In this document: positions 22,345 to 31,476 of the stretch, piece by piece
Layout of the letters: every line of letters begins with the position of its first letter
Position numbering within the stretch: position 1 is the first letter of the stretch
From: Merdibacter sp965119685
GTDB lineage: Bacteria > Bacillota_I > Bacilli_A > Erysipelotrichales > Erysipelotrichaceae
Reading direction: 5' to 3'
Assembly: GCA_965119685.1 (NCBI GenBank)
Contig: OZ221971.1
Coordinates: 2,542,001 to 2,606,000 of the forward strand
DNA: 64,000 bases
The notes under the pieces: model-generated
Seen by the model: the letters and a program-made list of their open reading frames with translations, nothing else
What the model was told of the DNA's origin: nothing
The model's database searches: none
Made by a program: the position numbers and the translations under genes

Positions 22345-23916
22345 TCAGTGACTGAAAAGCTGCGGGACATCATTTTCAATAAGGATCACTTTCGGCTTCT
22401 TTTCTATCCGGCTTGCAAGGGCAATCGCCTCCTGCATCTCGGTACAGCCATGCAAGCGCTGATCGGGAAAGCCTTGATCGCATAAAGCGCGGCGTATATC
22501 CGCTGTCTGTTCATCGCCGACGAGAATGACCTCATCCGCACTCTGTGCAATCTGTATGCCAAACGCATAGCTGCACGCCTCCTGCTGCTCCCCCAGCTCA
22601 ACAAATCCGGGCGTGATGAGCACTCGCCATCCCGGCATCTGCGCCAACACGGCACAGGCAGCCTGCGCCCCCTGCGGATTGGAATTATACGCATCGTCGA
22701 TTAACACATCATCCCCTAGCCGTTTCATCTCCAGCCGATGTTCCACATAAGCTAACTGTTCCACTGCCCGTTGTAATTTCGCTAACGGCACTTGCAGCAC
22801 TCTGGCCAGGGTGATCGCCGCCGCGATATTGCTTAAATTGCACGCTCCCAGCAGACGCGTGTGAAACGGATAACACTTGCCTTCGATCTGCATGACAAAA
22901 TGTGTCCCCTCCAAGCTCGGTTTCGCAGAAAGGATACGGACATCCGCCGACTCAGAAAAACCATAGGTGAGCACTTTCGCTTCGCTTTGCAAAGGATAGC
23001 CGCGAATCAGTTCATTGTCGATATTGACAATTCCGACACCATCTTTGGGCAGGGATTCGAGCATCGTCATCTTTTCGCGGATGATCGCTTCCTGTGAGCC
23101 GAAGGTTTTCAAATGCTGAGGTCCGATCGCCGTTACCATGCAGATCGATGGATGCACCATTGACAGCAGCTCTTTCAGTTCTCCGCTGTGATCGCTGCCC
23201 ATTTCACACAGGAATACCTCGTGCAGCGGGTCCAGCTGCTCGCGGATGGTCTTGGTGATGCCCATGCGGTTATTATAGGAATGGGGCGTTTTCAGCGTAT
23301 AGTAAGATTCTTTCAGCAAATCGTAGGCGATGTGTTTGACGCTGGTTTTCCCATAGCTGCCGCTGATGCCGACGCGAATCAGCTGCGGCATGCTGTCTAA
23401 ACGCGCTTGTGCATCGTTTGCATAGCCGTTTTGCAAGAAGCGCTCGAGCGGCATGACAAGATAGGCGGCAATCGGCAGCAGTATCCAGCCCAGCATCCAA
23501 AGGAAAGGAATCAGGCAGACATAGAGCTCATAGCTGAGGGAAAGGCGAACACCGGCGGTAACGATGCATGTGAGAGCGAGCAGACAAAGCGCTATTCGCT
23601 GTAACCGATGCGTCAATTGCAGACGGGGACGATGTTTGATCTCTTTGTTTCGCTGTAAACGCACATAGAGATAGATGAGGATCACGCACAGAATCGAAGG
23701 GCTGCGGGCGCTTTCTACCTTTAAAAACAAAAAGCAGAGAAAGGGCAGAAAGCTCTGAATGCGCCGCCACACGCGTGGAATGGAAAAACGGTCGGCACAC
23801 CAGTTGCGATAGCGGTCGATGTGATAGTGACATTGTTGAAAGACGGTCAGGGAATAATGCAGATCGTACAGCTGCAAGACGATGAGACCGACGAGCTCCA
23901 AACACAGCAGCATCAT
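22345..23916 (-). CDS. MurF-like Mur ligase with N-terminal membrane domain
   Basis: A 523-residue protein. The first ~170 residues hold about four or five hydrophobic segments; the rest is a Mur ligase with the P-loop GISGSYGKTSVKH, the MTAIGPQHLKTFGS and IDDAYNSNPQG regions typical of MurF. It should join D-Ala-D-Ala to the UDP-MurNAc-tripeptide. A membrane-tethered form differs from the usual soluble ~450-residue MurF. The ATG overlaps the stop of the hydrolase upstream, and ddl follows after 34 bases. Confidence 0.88.
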   Translation of the reverse strand: MMLLCLELVGLIVLQLYDLHYSLTVFQQCHYHIDRYRNWCADRFSIPRVWRRIQSFLPFLCFLFLKVESARSPSILCVILIYLYVRLQRNKEIKHRPRLQLTHRLQRIALCLLALTCIVTAGVRLSLSYELYVCLIPFLWMLGWILLPIAAYLVMPLERFLQNGYANDAQARLDSMPQLIRVGISGSYGKTSVKHIAYDLLKESYYTLKTPHSYNNRMGITKTIREQLDPLHEVFLCEMGSDHSGELKELLSMVHPSICMVTAIGPQHLKTFGSQEAIIREKMTMLESLPKDGVGIVNIDNELIRGYPLQSEAKVLTYGFSESADVRILSAKPSLEGTHFVMQIEGKCYPFHTRLLGACNLSNIAAAITLARVLQVPLAKLQRAVEQLAYVEHRLEMKRLGDDVLIDDAYNSNPQGAQAACAVLAQMPGWRVLITPGFVELGEQQEACSYAFGIQIAQSADEVILVGDEQTADIRRALCDQGFPDQRLHGCTEMQEAIALASRIEKKPKVILIENDVPQLFSH

Positions 23917-24626
23917 GCGTTCACCTCTAAAAATTGGCGAACATCTTCAACAAAGCGAAAGCCTTGGTGGTAGTAGGCAAAATGATCGTCATCTTCATAG
24001 ACGAGCAAACGGGCATTGGGGAAGTGTTCTTCCATCCTGCGGCCCATCCATAATGGGGTTTGGCGGTCGTTTGCGCCCCAGACCAGCAAAATCGGGCAGC
24101 AAATGGCGGATAGCGATGGAGTCAGATCCTTATTGACGGATTGTACCAGTACGTTTTTCAAAACGGGATCGGCGCTTCGATAGTCTTCACTGCCTAGACG
24201 AGCAGCGATGGGAAGATGTCGGCAGAGACGATACAGGTGTTGCTTACTCTTTTTCCAAAATGACAACGGAGCGCGGATACCGGCGGCTCCGGTCAGCACC
24301 ATGCAGGAGACCGGGTATGAGCAGGCGTATTGAATAGCGATTCGGGCGCCAAAGGAATGTGCGATAAGAACGGGGGATTCGATTTGATAGTGGATGAGCA
24401 GGCGGTGAAGAAAGGAAGGATAATCGTCCATCTGCCATGATGGCGGCAGGGGGCGGCTCTCTCCAAAGCCCGGTAAATCCAAACTGAGCACGCGGTAGCG
24501 ATCTTGCAGCTGGTGATGAATGAAGCGCATCATGGACAGATTTTGTCCCCAGCCGTGCAGCAATACAACAGCTTGTCCTTGCCCGCTGCATTCGATATGG
24601 CAGGGAACGCCGTCAATTTCTATCAT
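23913..24626 (-). CDS. Alpha/beta hydrolase
   Basis: A 237-residue alpha/beta-fold hydrolase. Oxyanion-hole LLHGWGQN near residue 24, nucleophile Ser in IAHSFGAR, acid Asp in WGANDRQTP and His in DDDHFAYY make up a complete triad. The substrate cannot be told. It is the first gene of a three-gene operon with the MurF-like ligase and ddl (ATGA overlap), so a link to cell-wall precursor metabolism is plausible. Start behind AGGAGGTCAATCAA. Confidence 0.88.
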   Translation of the reverse strand: MIEIDGVPCHIECSGQGQAVVLLHGWGQNLSMMRFIHHQLQDRYRVLSLDLPGFGESRPLPPSWQMDDYPSFLHRLLIHYQIESPVLIAHSFGARIAIQYACSYPVSCMVLTGAAGIRAPLSFWKKSKQHLYRLCRHLPIAARLGSEDYRSADPVLKNVLVQSVNKDLTPSLSAICCPILLVWGANDRQTPLWMGRRMEEHFPNARLLVYEDDDHFAYYHQGFRFVEDVRQFLEVNA

Positions 24627-24675
24627 TTGATTGACCTCCTAAGAAAGCGTATGTGAAGATGCGACAGGAAATGAC

Positions 24676-24732
24676 AAAAAAACGACTCCCGCCATACGCC
24701 CGCCACTTGCGCGCATACCCAAAAGAATCGTT
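24676..24732 (-). terminator. Terminator of the histidine kinase gene
   Basis: Minus-strand arms AACGATTC / GAGTCGTT (one G-U) with a 36-base loop, followed by TTTTT. The loop is much longer than usual. It separates the two-component genes from the hydrolase operon. Confidence 0.75.
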
Positions 24733-24752
24733 TTCCCTGTGATATCAAACAC

Positions 24753-26300
24753 CTACGACGGCGTGCCCTCCTCATGATCCGCCACCGCTTCCGTCTTTTC
24801 CTTTTCCTGCGGCTTGTTCTCGCCCTTTGCCTCACGGCGGTTCTTTCCGCGCGCACCCTTTTGCTTACGCTCCGTTTTCACCCCTTTTGGCTTTTCCTTG
24901 AAGATGCGGAAGATGACGCCATCCGCCGTATTCTCTCCGCGCACCTGATAATGATTCGCCCGTACAACCTTGCTGACGATGGACAATCCTAACCCAAAAC
25001 GTCCGCCCTCGCCTTTTTCAAACGGCTTAAACAGCGTCTCTATCCGGCTTTCATCCATGCTTGGGCCATCGTTGCTGATGGTCAGCCCCTCCTCCTCATT
25101 CAGATGAATGACGATGACGCTCTGTGCATAGCGAAGCGCATTTTCCAAGATATTTTCTACCACGACGCGCCATGACTCCCACAGCCCGTCAAAGAAGATC
25201 TCCTCCAGCTCTGTCTCAATGCGAATATCGCTGCGAATCACCGCAATGTTCAGCAGCACCTTTTCCACGACCTCTTTCATATTGGTCACTACGCCCTCCG
25301 CATCCTGCGAAATCAGATATTCCACGCGGTTCATATACAAAAGACTGTGCACCTTATGCTCTAAACGATCGGCATTGTCGATGATGACATCGACACTTTT
25401 CTCCAGCGTCTCATACGGATAGATGCCATCCTTGATGCTCTCGCCGTATGATTTGATCGTCGCAATCGGCGTCTTGAGATCGTGAGAGATGTTATGAATC
25501 ATCTCCTCTTTCGTCTTTTCCTGCTTTGCTAACTCCTCACGCATGCTGACAAGCGCATCCGCCAGCTCACCGATCTCATCCTTGCGGTTGAGATGCAGCT
25601 GCGCCTCCTTGCCCGCCTTAACCTTCTCGATGTAATTGCGTATTTGATTGAGCGGATGAATCAGGGAGACCACCCACAGCATCATGATTAAAAAGATGAA
25701 ACAAAACGCCATCACCGTGATATACAGGATGCTGTTAATCATCATATCCTTCGCATCCTGCGCATAGTTTTCATCCATATACGACATCAGCACATTGCTC
25801 GTGCCGTCATTCATCAGCCGCACGCTGTAACAGTAATCGATGCCGTTGACGACCATGTGTCCGTGTTCATATTTTTTAGACGACGTTTGATACAGTAAAA
25901 TGCCGCGATCCATCATCCGCTGTATGAGCTCACTGTTAGCCGTCAGCTCCTGACGCACCAAGTCTTGGTCGCTCTCACTGCTCAGATATTGAAGCCGCGG
26001 TTCTTGAGAACCGTTGATGACATCCTCGATGTCGACGATCAAATGCATCTGAGAGTTAGTCAGCGCCCGCCGCAGATGATTTTGCGCCAGTTCCTCATCC
26101 TCCTGCCCCGCATACAGGCTGACGATCATATCCTGCGAGGTCTCCAGCGTCGTATACATCTGTTCCCGGATGACATTTTCGACACTGCCGGTCAGATAGA
26201 CGAAGAAAAACGCGGTAAAAAAGGAGATGAGAAAGAAAATGATCGCCGCCAGCTGCTGTGAGAGCGACAGCTGACGGATAAACTCCCCAAAGCGCTTCAT
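24753..26300 (-). CDS. Sensor histidine kinase
   Basis: A 515-residue membrane sensor. Transmembrane segments near residues 15-38 and 190-212 bracket a ~150-residue extracellular domain; HAMP follows, then HisKA with the phospho-acceptor in NISHDLKTPIA, and HATPase with NILENALRYA (N box) and GRFGLGLSIV (G box). The last ~45 residues after the ATPase fold are a highly charged Lys/Glu/Arg tail without hydrophobic residues, unusual for this family. It follows its response regulator by three bases. The signal is unknown. Confidence 0.94.
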   Translation of the reverse strand: MKRFGEFIRQLSLSQQLAAIIFFLISFFTAFFFVYLTGSVENVIREQMYTTLETSQDMIVSLYAGQEDEELAQNHLRRALTNSQMHLIVDIEDVINGSQEPRLQYLSSESDQDLVRQELTANSELIQRMMDRGILLYQTSSKKYEHGHMVVNGIDYCYSVRLMNDGTSNVLMSYMDENYAQDAKDMMINSILYITVMAFCFIFLIMMLWVVSLIHPLNQIRNYIEKVKAGKEAQLHLNRKDEIGELADALVSMREELAKQEKTKEEMIHNISHDLKTPIATIKSYGESIKDGIYPYETLEKSVDVIIDNADRLEHKVHSLLYMNRVEYLISQDAEGVVTNMKEVVEKVLLNIAVIRSDIRIETELEEIFFDGLWESWRVVVENILENALRYAQSVIVIHLNEEEGLTISNDGPSMDESRIETLFKPFEKGEGGRFGLGLSIVSKVVRANHYQVRGENTADGVIFRIFKEKPKGVKTERKQKGARGKNRREAKGENKPQEKEKTEAVADHEEGTPS

Positions 26301-26303
26301 GGC

Positions 26304-26963
26304 CTAGCCCAGACGGTATCCATAGCCATAGATTGTATGGATATTGAGATTCGGCAGCTTTTTACGCAGACGGCGCAGGGTGTCATCCACAACGCGGTCG
26401 CTGCCGTAGTAGTTTTCCTCCCAGACATTTTCCAAAATCTTATCGCGTGAAAAAGCGATGCCTTTATTCTTGATGAACATCATCAGCAGATCGAACTCCT
26501 TTGTCGTCAAGTCGATCTCCTCGCTGCCCGCAAACACCTTGCGCTGCTCCTCATCCAGCTCATAGCCGTCGATCAGAATACGGTTATTGTCATTCTTGTA
26601 AACACGTTTAATCACATTGTTGACACGCAGCACCAGCTCCTTTGGCGAAAACGGCTTCGTGATGTAATCATCGCTTCCCTTCTCCAATCCGATGATGCGG
26701 TCAAATTCCTTATCGCGCGCCGACATGAAGATGACCGGGATGTCATGCCCCTGCAAGCGGATCTCCTCAATCAGATCAAAACCGCTCTTATCATCCAGCA
26801 TGATATCCAAAATCCACAGATGCACATCGTCGTCTCCGACATGCTCGCTCGCTTCCTCGTAAGTATAATAAGAGCGTACCTCATACCCCTCTTTTTTCAG
26901 ATACTGCGCTACGAGATCGTTGATCGCTTTTTCATCCTCTACCACGCATATCACTTTTTTCAT
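26304..26963 (-). CDS. OmpR-family response regulator
   Basis: A 219-residue regulator. The receiver has the acidic pair in VVEDEKA, phospho-acceptor Asp in LWILDIMLDD, and Lys in DYITKPFSP; the C-terminal winged helix ends IHTIYGYGYRLG. Partner of the kinase encoded directly downstream. The ATG at 26963 follows TGTAGGTGAAAGCG. Confidence 0.95.
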   Translation of the reverse strand: MKKVICVVEDEKAINDLVAQYLKKEGYEVRSYYTYEEASEHVGDDDVHLWILDIMLDDKSGFDLIEEIRLQGHDIPVIFMSARDKEFDRIIGLEKGSDDYITKPFSPKELVLRVNNVIKRVYKNDNNRILIDGYELDEEQRKVFAGSEEIDLTTKEFDLLMMFIKNKGIAFSRDKILENVWEENYYGSDRVVDDTLRRLRKKLPNLNIHTIYGYGYRLG

Positions 26964-27774
26964 CGCTTTCACCTACATTCCTCTCTATGATGGTTTCTGT
27001 CAATGCTATTGTATCAAAACCGGACAAAAAAAGCAGTGTTATTTTGTGTTTCTTCTCTGCAAATTATGTGATGCATTCCCTGACACACTTTCATTCGATC
27101 AAAAACCGGCACTCCTCCATTCGCCGCTCTTTCTCATTATCACCCTTCCCCTATTTCTCCGCTTTACTCCCACATTCCTTGACAATAAAAAGCTTTGCCG
27201 ATCCTACATCCTTGTCGGCAGAGCTTTTCAAAAAATTTATTTAATATTGACAAAAGCATAATGAAAACATGAGATGTTGTTTCTTCTAAGGGCCTGACAG
27301 AGCTTCCTGTCGTCTGAAACCATGAATTTTCCCGCTCTTGTTCCCCCAAGCAGCGACAAATTTTGTAATCATCGTTCCAACAGGTATGACTTGAGGAAAA
27401 GATACTTGCCAAACAATTACGCTGATTTATGAACAACTATTCAACATTTTTTGAAAATTACTAGATTACGATTTACTAAAGTGAAAACAACGATAAAGTC
27501 GTAACTAGAATTCAGGAAGCCTAACAACACCACAGCAAACGGGAAGATTGACAAAGAGCGATTCATCTTCCGCTGCTTTGCTTAGCGAAACATTCAAATT
27601 CCCAACAGCCACTGCATATAGAAACAAAACACACGCGGCAGCGTTCTAACATGCGATCGAGCGCTTTACATCTACCTGATTTCTTATTTTATCAGAGCTG
27701 TCAGATAGCAGCTCCCTGCTGCATGATCACCGTTTCCTGCCGCTCCCGGCATGTCCTTACTTCCTTTCCCCACA
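26964..27774. other. Gene-free stretch with one orphan hairpin
   Basis: About 810 bases with no gene I can support; only short frames without ribosome sites. A TACAAT-like -10 for the response regulator lies near 27008-27013 on the minus strand. A strong hairpin stands at 27188-27228. Confidence 0.55.
27188..27228. terminator. Orphan terminator-like hairpin
   Basis: AAAAGCTTTGCCGA and TCGGCAGAGCTTTT form a 14-bp stem with one U-G pair on the plus strand, followed by TTTTC then AAATTTATTT; on the minus strand it is followed by TTTTTATTG. No gene ends near it on either strand, so an unseen transcript or a relic is implied. Confidence 0.6.
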
Positions 27775-27819
27775 TAAAAACATCCGCCCGGTATGCCTGA
27801 TACCATCTGAGCGGATGTT
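27775..27819 (-). terminator. Terminator of the cdaA-cdaR-glmM operon
   Basis: Minus-strand arms AACATCCGC / GCGGATGTT followed by TTTTATG; the loop contains a second hairpin, GGTAT-CAGGC-ATACC. Confidence 0.88.
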
Positions 27820-27832
27820 GTTTCTCTTATGC

Positions 27833-29167
27833 TTATAAGTTGTTTTCCTTGATAAAATCGATAATGCGGTATACGTAGTCATGGCACAGCTGATCGCTCT
27901 TCGCTTCCACCATGACGCGCACCAGCGGCTCCGTGCCGCTTGGACGAACGAGGATACGACCCTCATCGCCTAGCTCTGCCGCTACCTGATCGATCTGCTC
28001 TTTCAAGGCGGCAGACTCCATCGTGCGGTTTTTATCCTGCACTTGTACGTTTACCAACAGCTGCGGATAGATAAAGAGATCCTTGCCCAGCTCCTTGAGC
28101 GACTTTCCTTCCTCCACCATGATGGAAAGCAGCTTTAAAGCCGTCATCAGTCCGTCTCCGGTCACGGCATGCTCCAAGAAGATGATATGACCGCTCTGTT
28201 CGCCGCCGATGCGATAATCGTTGTTCTGCATGCACTCAAACACATATTTATCCCCGACGGCCGTCTGCTCATAATCGATTCCGTTGTCGCGCAGGGCGTG
28301 ATACAAGCCGAGATTGGCCATGACCGTCGTCACCACCATATTCTTATTCAGCGTTCCCTTCTTCTTCATATAGCGTCCGCACACATACAGCGTGTAATCG
28401 CCGTCGAAGAGATTGCCGTCCTCATCGACCGCAATCAGACGGTCCGCATCGCCGTCAAAGGCAAAGCCGACGTCATAGTTCCCCTCACGCACCATCTCCT
28501 GCAGTTCTTGAGGATGTGTAGATCCGCAGTTCGTATTGATGTTGACTCCATTTGGCGAATTGTGGATCGCTTCGACCTGCGCACCCAAGGCGCTCAGCGT
28601 CTCTACCGCCGTCGCCGTCGCGCTGCCATTTGCCAAATCCACGGCAATGCGCATTCCGCTGAGATCGACATTAACGATTTCCTTGAGCCATGACTCATAG
28701 ATCTCCAAGCCCTCGCTCCATTCGATGACGCTGCCGATTGCCGCATCCTTCGCCAGAGAAATCTCCCGCTTGCCGTCGATATACTCCTCGATGGCATCCT
28801 CTACTTCCGGATTCATCTTGCAGCCCTCGTGGTTAAACAGCTTGATACCGTTGTCATGATAAGGGTTATGCGAAGCGCTCACCATGATTCCGCAGTCGAA
28901 ATGCTCCTTGCGAATCAGATACGAGACGCTTGGCGTCGGGCAGACGCCTAACAGATAGACGTTCGCTCCCGTCGAGGTAGCTCCGGCGGCTAACCCCATC
29001 TCAAACATGTCGCTGGAAAGGCGCGTATCCTTTCCGATGATGATTTTCGCATGGCGCTCTTTTCCATAGTACCAGCCTAAATACTGACCGATGCGAATCG
29101 CCATGTCCAGTGTCAGATTCTCATTGACGCGCCCGCGCGCTCCATCCGTTCCAAAATATTTACCCAT
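27833..29167 (-). CDS. glmM: Phosphoglucosamine mutase
   Basis: A 444-residue enzyme converting glucosamine-6-phosphate to glucosamine-1-phosphate for peptidoglycan. FGTDGARGRVN at the start, the phosphoserine in SASHNP (Ser99), the metal site DGDADR, and GEQSGH and RPSGTEPLVRV for sugar and phosphate binding are all present. Start at 29167 behind AAAGGATGAGACG. It follows cdaR by 18 bases; in this operon GlmM binds and inhibits CdaA in other Bacillota. Confidence 0.97.
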   Translation of the reverse strand: MGKYFGTDGARGRVNENLTLDMAIRIGQYLGWYYGKERHAKIIIGKDTRLSSDMFEMGLAAGATSTGANVYLLGVCPTPSVSYLIRKEHFDCGIMVSASHNPYHDNGIKLFNHEGCKMNPEVEDAIEEYIDGKREISLAKDAAIGSVIEWSEGLEIYESWLKEIVNVDLSGMRIAVDLANGSATATAVETLSALGAQVEAIHNSPNGVNINTNCGSTHPQELQEMVREGNYDVGFAFDGDADRLIAVDEDGNLFDGDYTLYVCGRYMKKKGTLNKNMVVTTVMANLGLYHALRDNGIDYEQTAVGDKYVFECMQNNDYRIGGEQSGHIIFLEHAVTGDGLMTALKLLSIMVEEGKSLKELGKDLFIYPQLLVNVQVQDKNRTMESAALKEQIDQVAAELGDEGRILVRPSGTEPLVRVMVEAKSDQLCHDYVYRIIDFIKENNL

Positions 29168-29185
29168 CGTCTCATCCTTTCTCAA

Positions 29186-30517
29186 TTACTTGATCGTGAC
29201 GGTGATCTCGCTTTCGCTCAAGCGATATTCCACCAAGCGGTTTTCCCCGCTGACTTGCAGCTTACGCTTGATTTCCCCGCTATCGCTTACACCCTTCAGA
29301 TCCACTGTCACCATAATATCCTCTTTATCGATATTTTGCAACATTTCTTCGCTGCCATATACCGTCACATCCACCGTATCGCTTGCTAGCGCTATTTGCT
29401 TTTGCGCCAGCGCCTCGGATTCATTGATCACTTCAACCGCTATGTCCTCAAAGGTTTTAGAGGTACGCTTCGCCACGCTGACATGGATCGTCACCTGATC
29501 GGCACTGGCGCTGGTCACGCCGCTTGGCAGCGTAATCGGCATGTTCAAAGACCGCTCGCTGTTGATGCCCGATACCGGCAAAGAGACCTCGATGCGATCG
29601 ATCTGATCCAGTGCACTCTGTTTGCCATACAGGGTGATTTCATCCAAGGAGAGCGAGCAGGTGTCGATCGCCAAGCCCTCCTCCATCGTACCGACGGCGA
29701 CCACCTGAATCGGCACCGTCTTTTTCGGCTGTGTGAGTGAAACCTTGGCGTGCATCGTCTGCGGAATGATGTCCACATCCAGCTTTTCGCCGTTTTCATT
29801 ATATGCGGCTAAGGGTGCATCCACTTCAAAATTGCTTTGAACCCCCGCAACATCGATCAGCGCCTTGACATAGGACACCTGAGAGAGCGTATCCTCGCTG
29901 GCGCGCACATTCACCGTATCGCTGTCAAACTGCGGCTCCCCAAGATCATAGGTCGCATCCATCTGTGACTGATTCACAAAGTCATAGCCTAAAGGGAAAC
30001 TCTGCGTCACCTTCTTTTTAAGCACGACGTTCACGCTTCCCGACTCAATGAACACATCGACGCGGGAGGGGATGTTTTGCACCTCCAGCGTCACCTCACT
30101 GCTGCCCTCTCCCAGCTGGCGCAGATCAGCGACCACGCTGAGGTTGTTCTGCTGGCGGATCATCTGCAAATCATTGATATCCCCCTGCAGCTGTACATCG
30201 ACACTCTGCGGGACGCCGCTCACCTCATAGGTCTCCTCATTGACTAACACGCTCACCGGCTGAGCGTAGAAAGTGTACACCTGCCGCGTCTCAAACAGGG
30301 AAGAAGCGTCATCGCTGATGTTGATGACCGCATATACCATGACCGCCAACAGCAGCGCCACCAGCTTTCCATAGCGCTGAGAGAAGAGAATGCGGTCCGT
30401 CCATGCGGAGATCCACTTATAAAATCGGCTGAATGCCCGTTCGACCTTGGAATATTGCTCCACGAGATTCTCTTTGATTTCACGGCGTTCCTCACGCTGT
30501 TTTTTTTCTCTGTTCAT
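29186..30517 (-). CDS. cdaR: CdaR, YbbR-domain regulator of CdaA
   Basis: A 443-residue protein with one N-terminal membrane segment (KLVALLLAVMVYAVINI) and several extracellular YbbR repeats, seen as recurrent V.V.L.G....L......V.VDL patterns. CdaR modulates the diadenylate cyclase CdaA across the membrane. The ATG overlaps the stop of cdaA, and glmM follows, the conserved order of this cluster. Confidence 0.93.
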   Translation of the reverse strand: MNREKKQREERREIKENLVEQYSKVERAFSRFYKWISAWTDRILFSQRYGKLVALLLAVMVYAVINISDDASSLFETRQVYTFYAQPVSVLVNEETYEVSGVPQSVDVQLQGDINDLQMIRQQNNLSVVADLRQLGEGSSEVTLEVQNIPSRVDVFIESGSVNVVLKKKVTQSFPLGYDFVNQSQMDATYDLGEPQFDSDTVNVRASEDTLSQVSYVKALIDVAGVQSNFEVDAPLAAYNENGEKLDVDIIPQTMHAKVSLTQPKKTVPIQVVAVGTMEEGLAIDTCSLSLDEITLYGKQSALDQIDRIEVSLPVSGINSERSLNMPITLPSGVTSASADQVTIHVSVAKRTSKTFEDIAVEVINESEALAQKQIALASDTVDVTVYGSEEMLQNIDKEDIMVTVDLKGVSDSGEIKRKLQVSGENRLVEYRLSESEITVTIK

Positions 30518-31458
30518 GAACGATCACTTCCTTTCCGCCGCCGTTTGGCGCTGTTTCGCCGTTTGTTCAATTTATTAACGACGGAGATTGTCGGAATGTA
30601 GTCGTCCTTCTCGCAAGGCTTCATTGCATTTTCCACTGCCGGCTCCTGTATCGTCACAAGCTCGCCTTCAGCGTTTGGCGCCGCTTCGATCTGATAGCGC
30701 TCCATCAGGTAGGCGCGCAGCTGCGCAACGCTGTACACCTTCAAGTCGCCGTTTTCCGCAATCGAGATATTCCCGCTCTCCTCACTGACGATAATCGTGA
30801 TGGAATCGGTGATCTCGCTGATCCCGACAGCGGCGCGGTGTCTGGCGCCGTAGCTGGTCGGCAGCTCACGGGTGGTCGGTGGGAAATAGGCGGCCGCACA
30901 GGCGATCTTCACCCCTTGGATGATGACCGCACCGTCATGCAAAGGCGTTCCGTATTGAAAGATCGAACACAGCAGCTCACAGGACACCTGCGAGTTCATG
31001 CTCGTACCGGTCTTGATAAAATCACTGAGATCCTGTCCCTGCTCCAGCGAGATCAAAGCGCCGGTCTTCGTGGAGGACATCTGCGCGCACGCTTTCACCA
31101 GCTCCTCCACCAGATGCTCACGCTCATTGCTGGACAAAGGCACCAGCCTTGTCAGCACGCTGGTCTTTCCCAGCTTCTCCAGCAGCATGCGGATCTCCGG
31201 CTGAAAGATGATCACCAGCACGATGACCCCCCAGCTCAGCACCATGTCCGCAATGTAGTTGATCGTCGTCAGACCGATGATCATCGCCAAGCCCTTAACG
31301 ATGAACACGAAGAGAATTCCCTTAAAAATCTGAATCGTTCTGGAATTGTTGCGGACGATGCGCAGTCCGAAAAAGATGACTGCCCATACGATCGCAATAT
31401 CAAGAAGCGCCCGTACGACGTTCCATATTTCATTGATTGTCAAATTGAACATAGACAC
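30514..31458 (-). CDS. cdaA: Diadenylate cyclase CdaA
   Basis: A 314-residue membrane enzyme that makes cyclic di-AMP from two ATP. Three N-terminal membrane helices (residues ~12-90) precede the DAC domain with the catalytic DGA (175-177) and RHR (206-208) motifs. C-di-AMP controls potassium and osmotic balance and cell-wall stability. The last ~50 residues form a basic tail rich in Lys and Arg. First gene of the operon after the HAD phosphatase. Confidence 0.97.
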   Translation of the reverse strand: MSMFNLTINEIWNVVRALLDIAIVWAVIFFGLRIVRNNSRTIQIFKGILFVFIVKGLAMIIGLTTINYIADMVLSWGVIVLVIIFQPEIRMLLEKLGKTSVLTRLVPLSSNEREHLVEELVKACAQMSSTKTGALISLEQGQDLSDFIKTGTSMNSQVSCELLCSIFQYGTPLHDGAVIIQGVKIACAAAYFPPTTRELPTSYGARHRAAVGISEITDSITIIVSEESGNISIAENGDLKVYSVAQLRAYLMERYQIEAAPNAEGELVTIQEPAVENAMKPCEKDDYIPTISVVNKLNKRRNSAKRRRKGSDRS

Positions 31459-31476
31459 TCCTTTCCGCCCCGCCCG

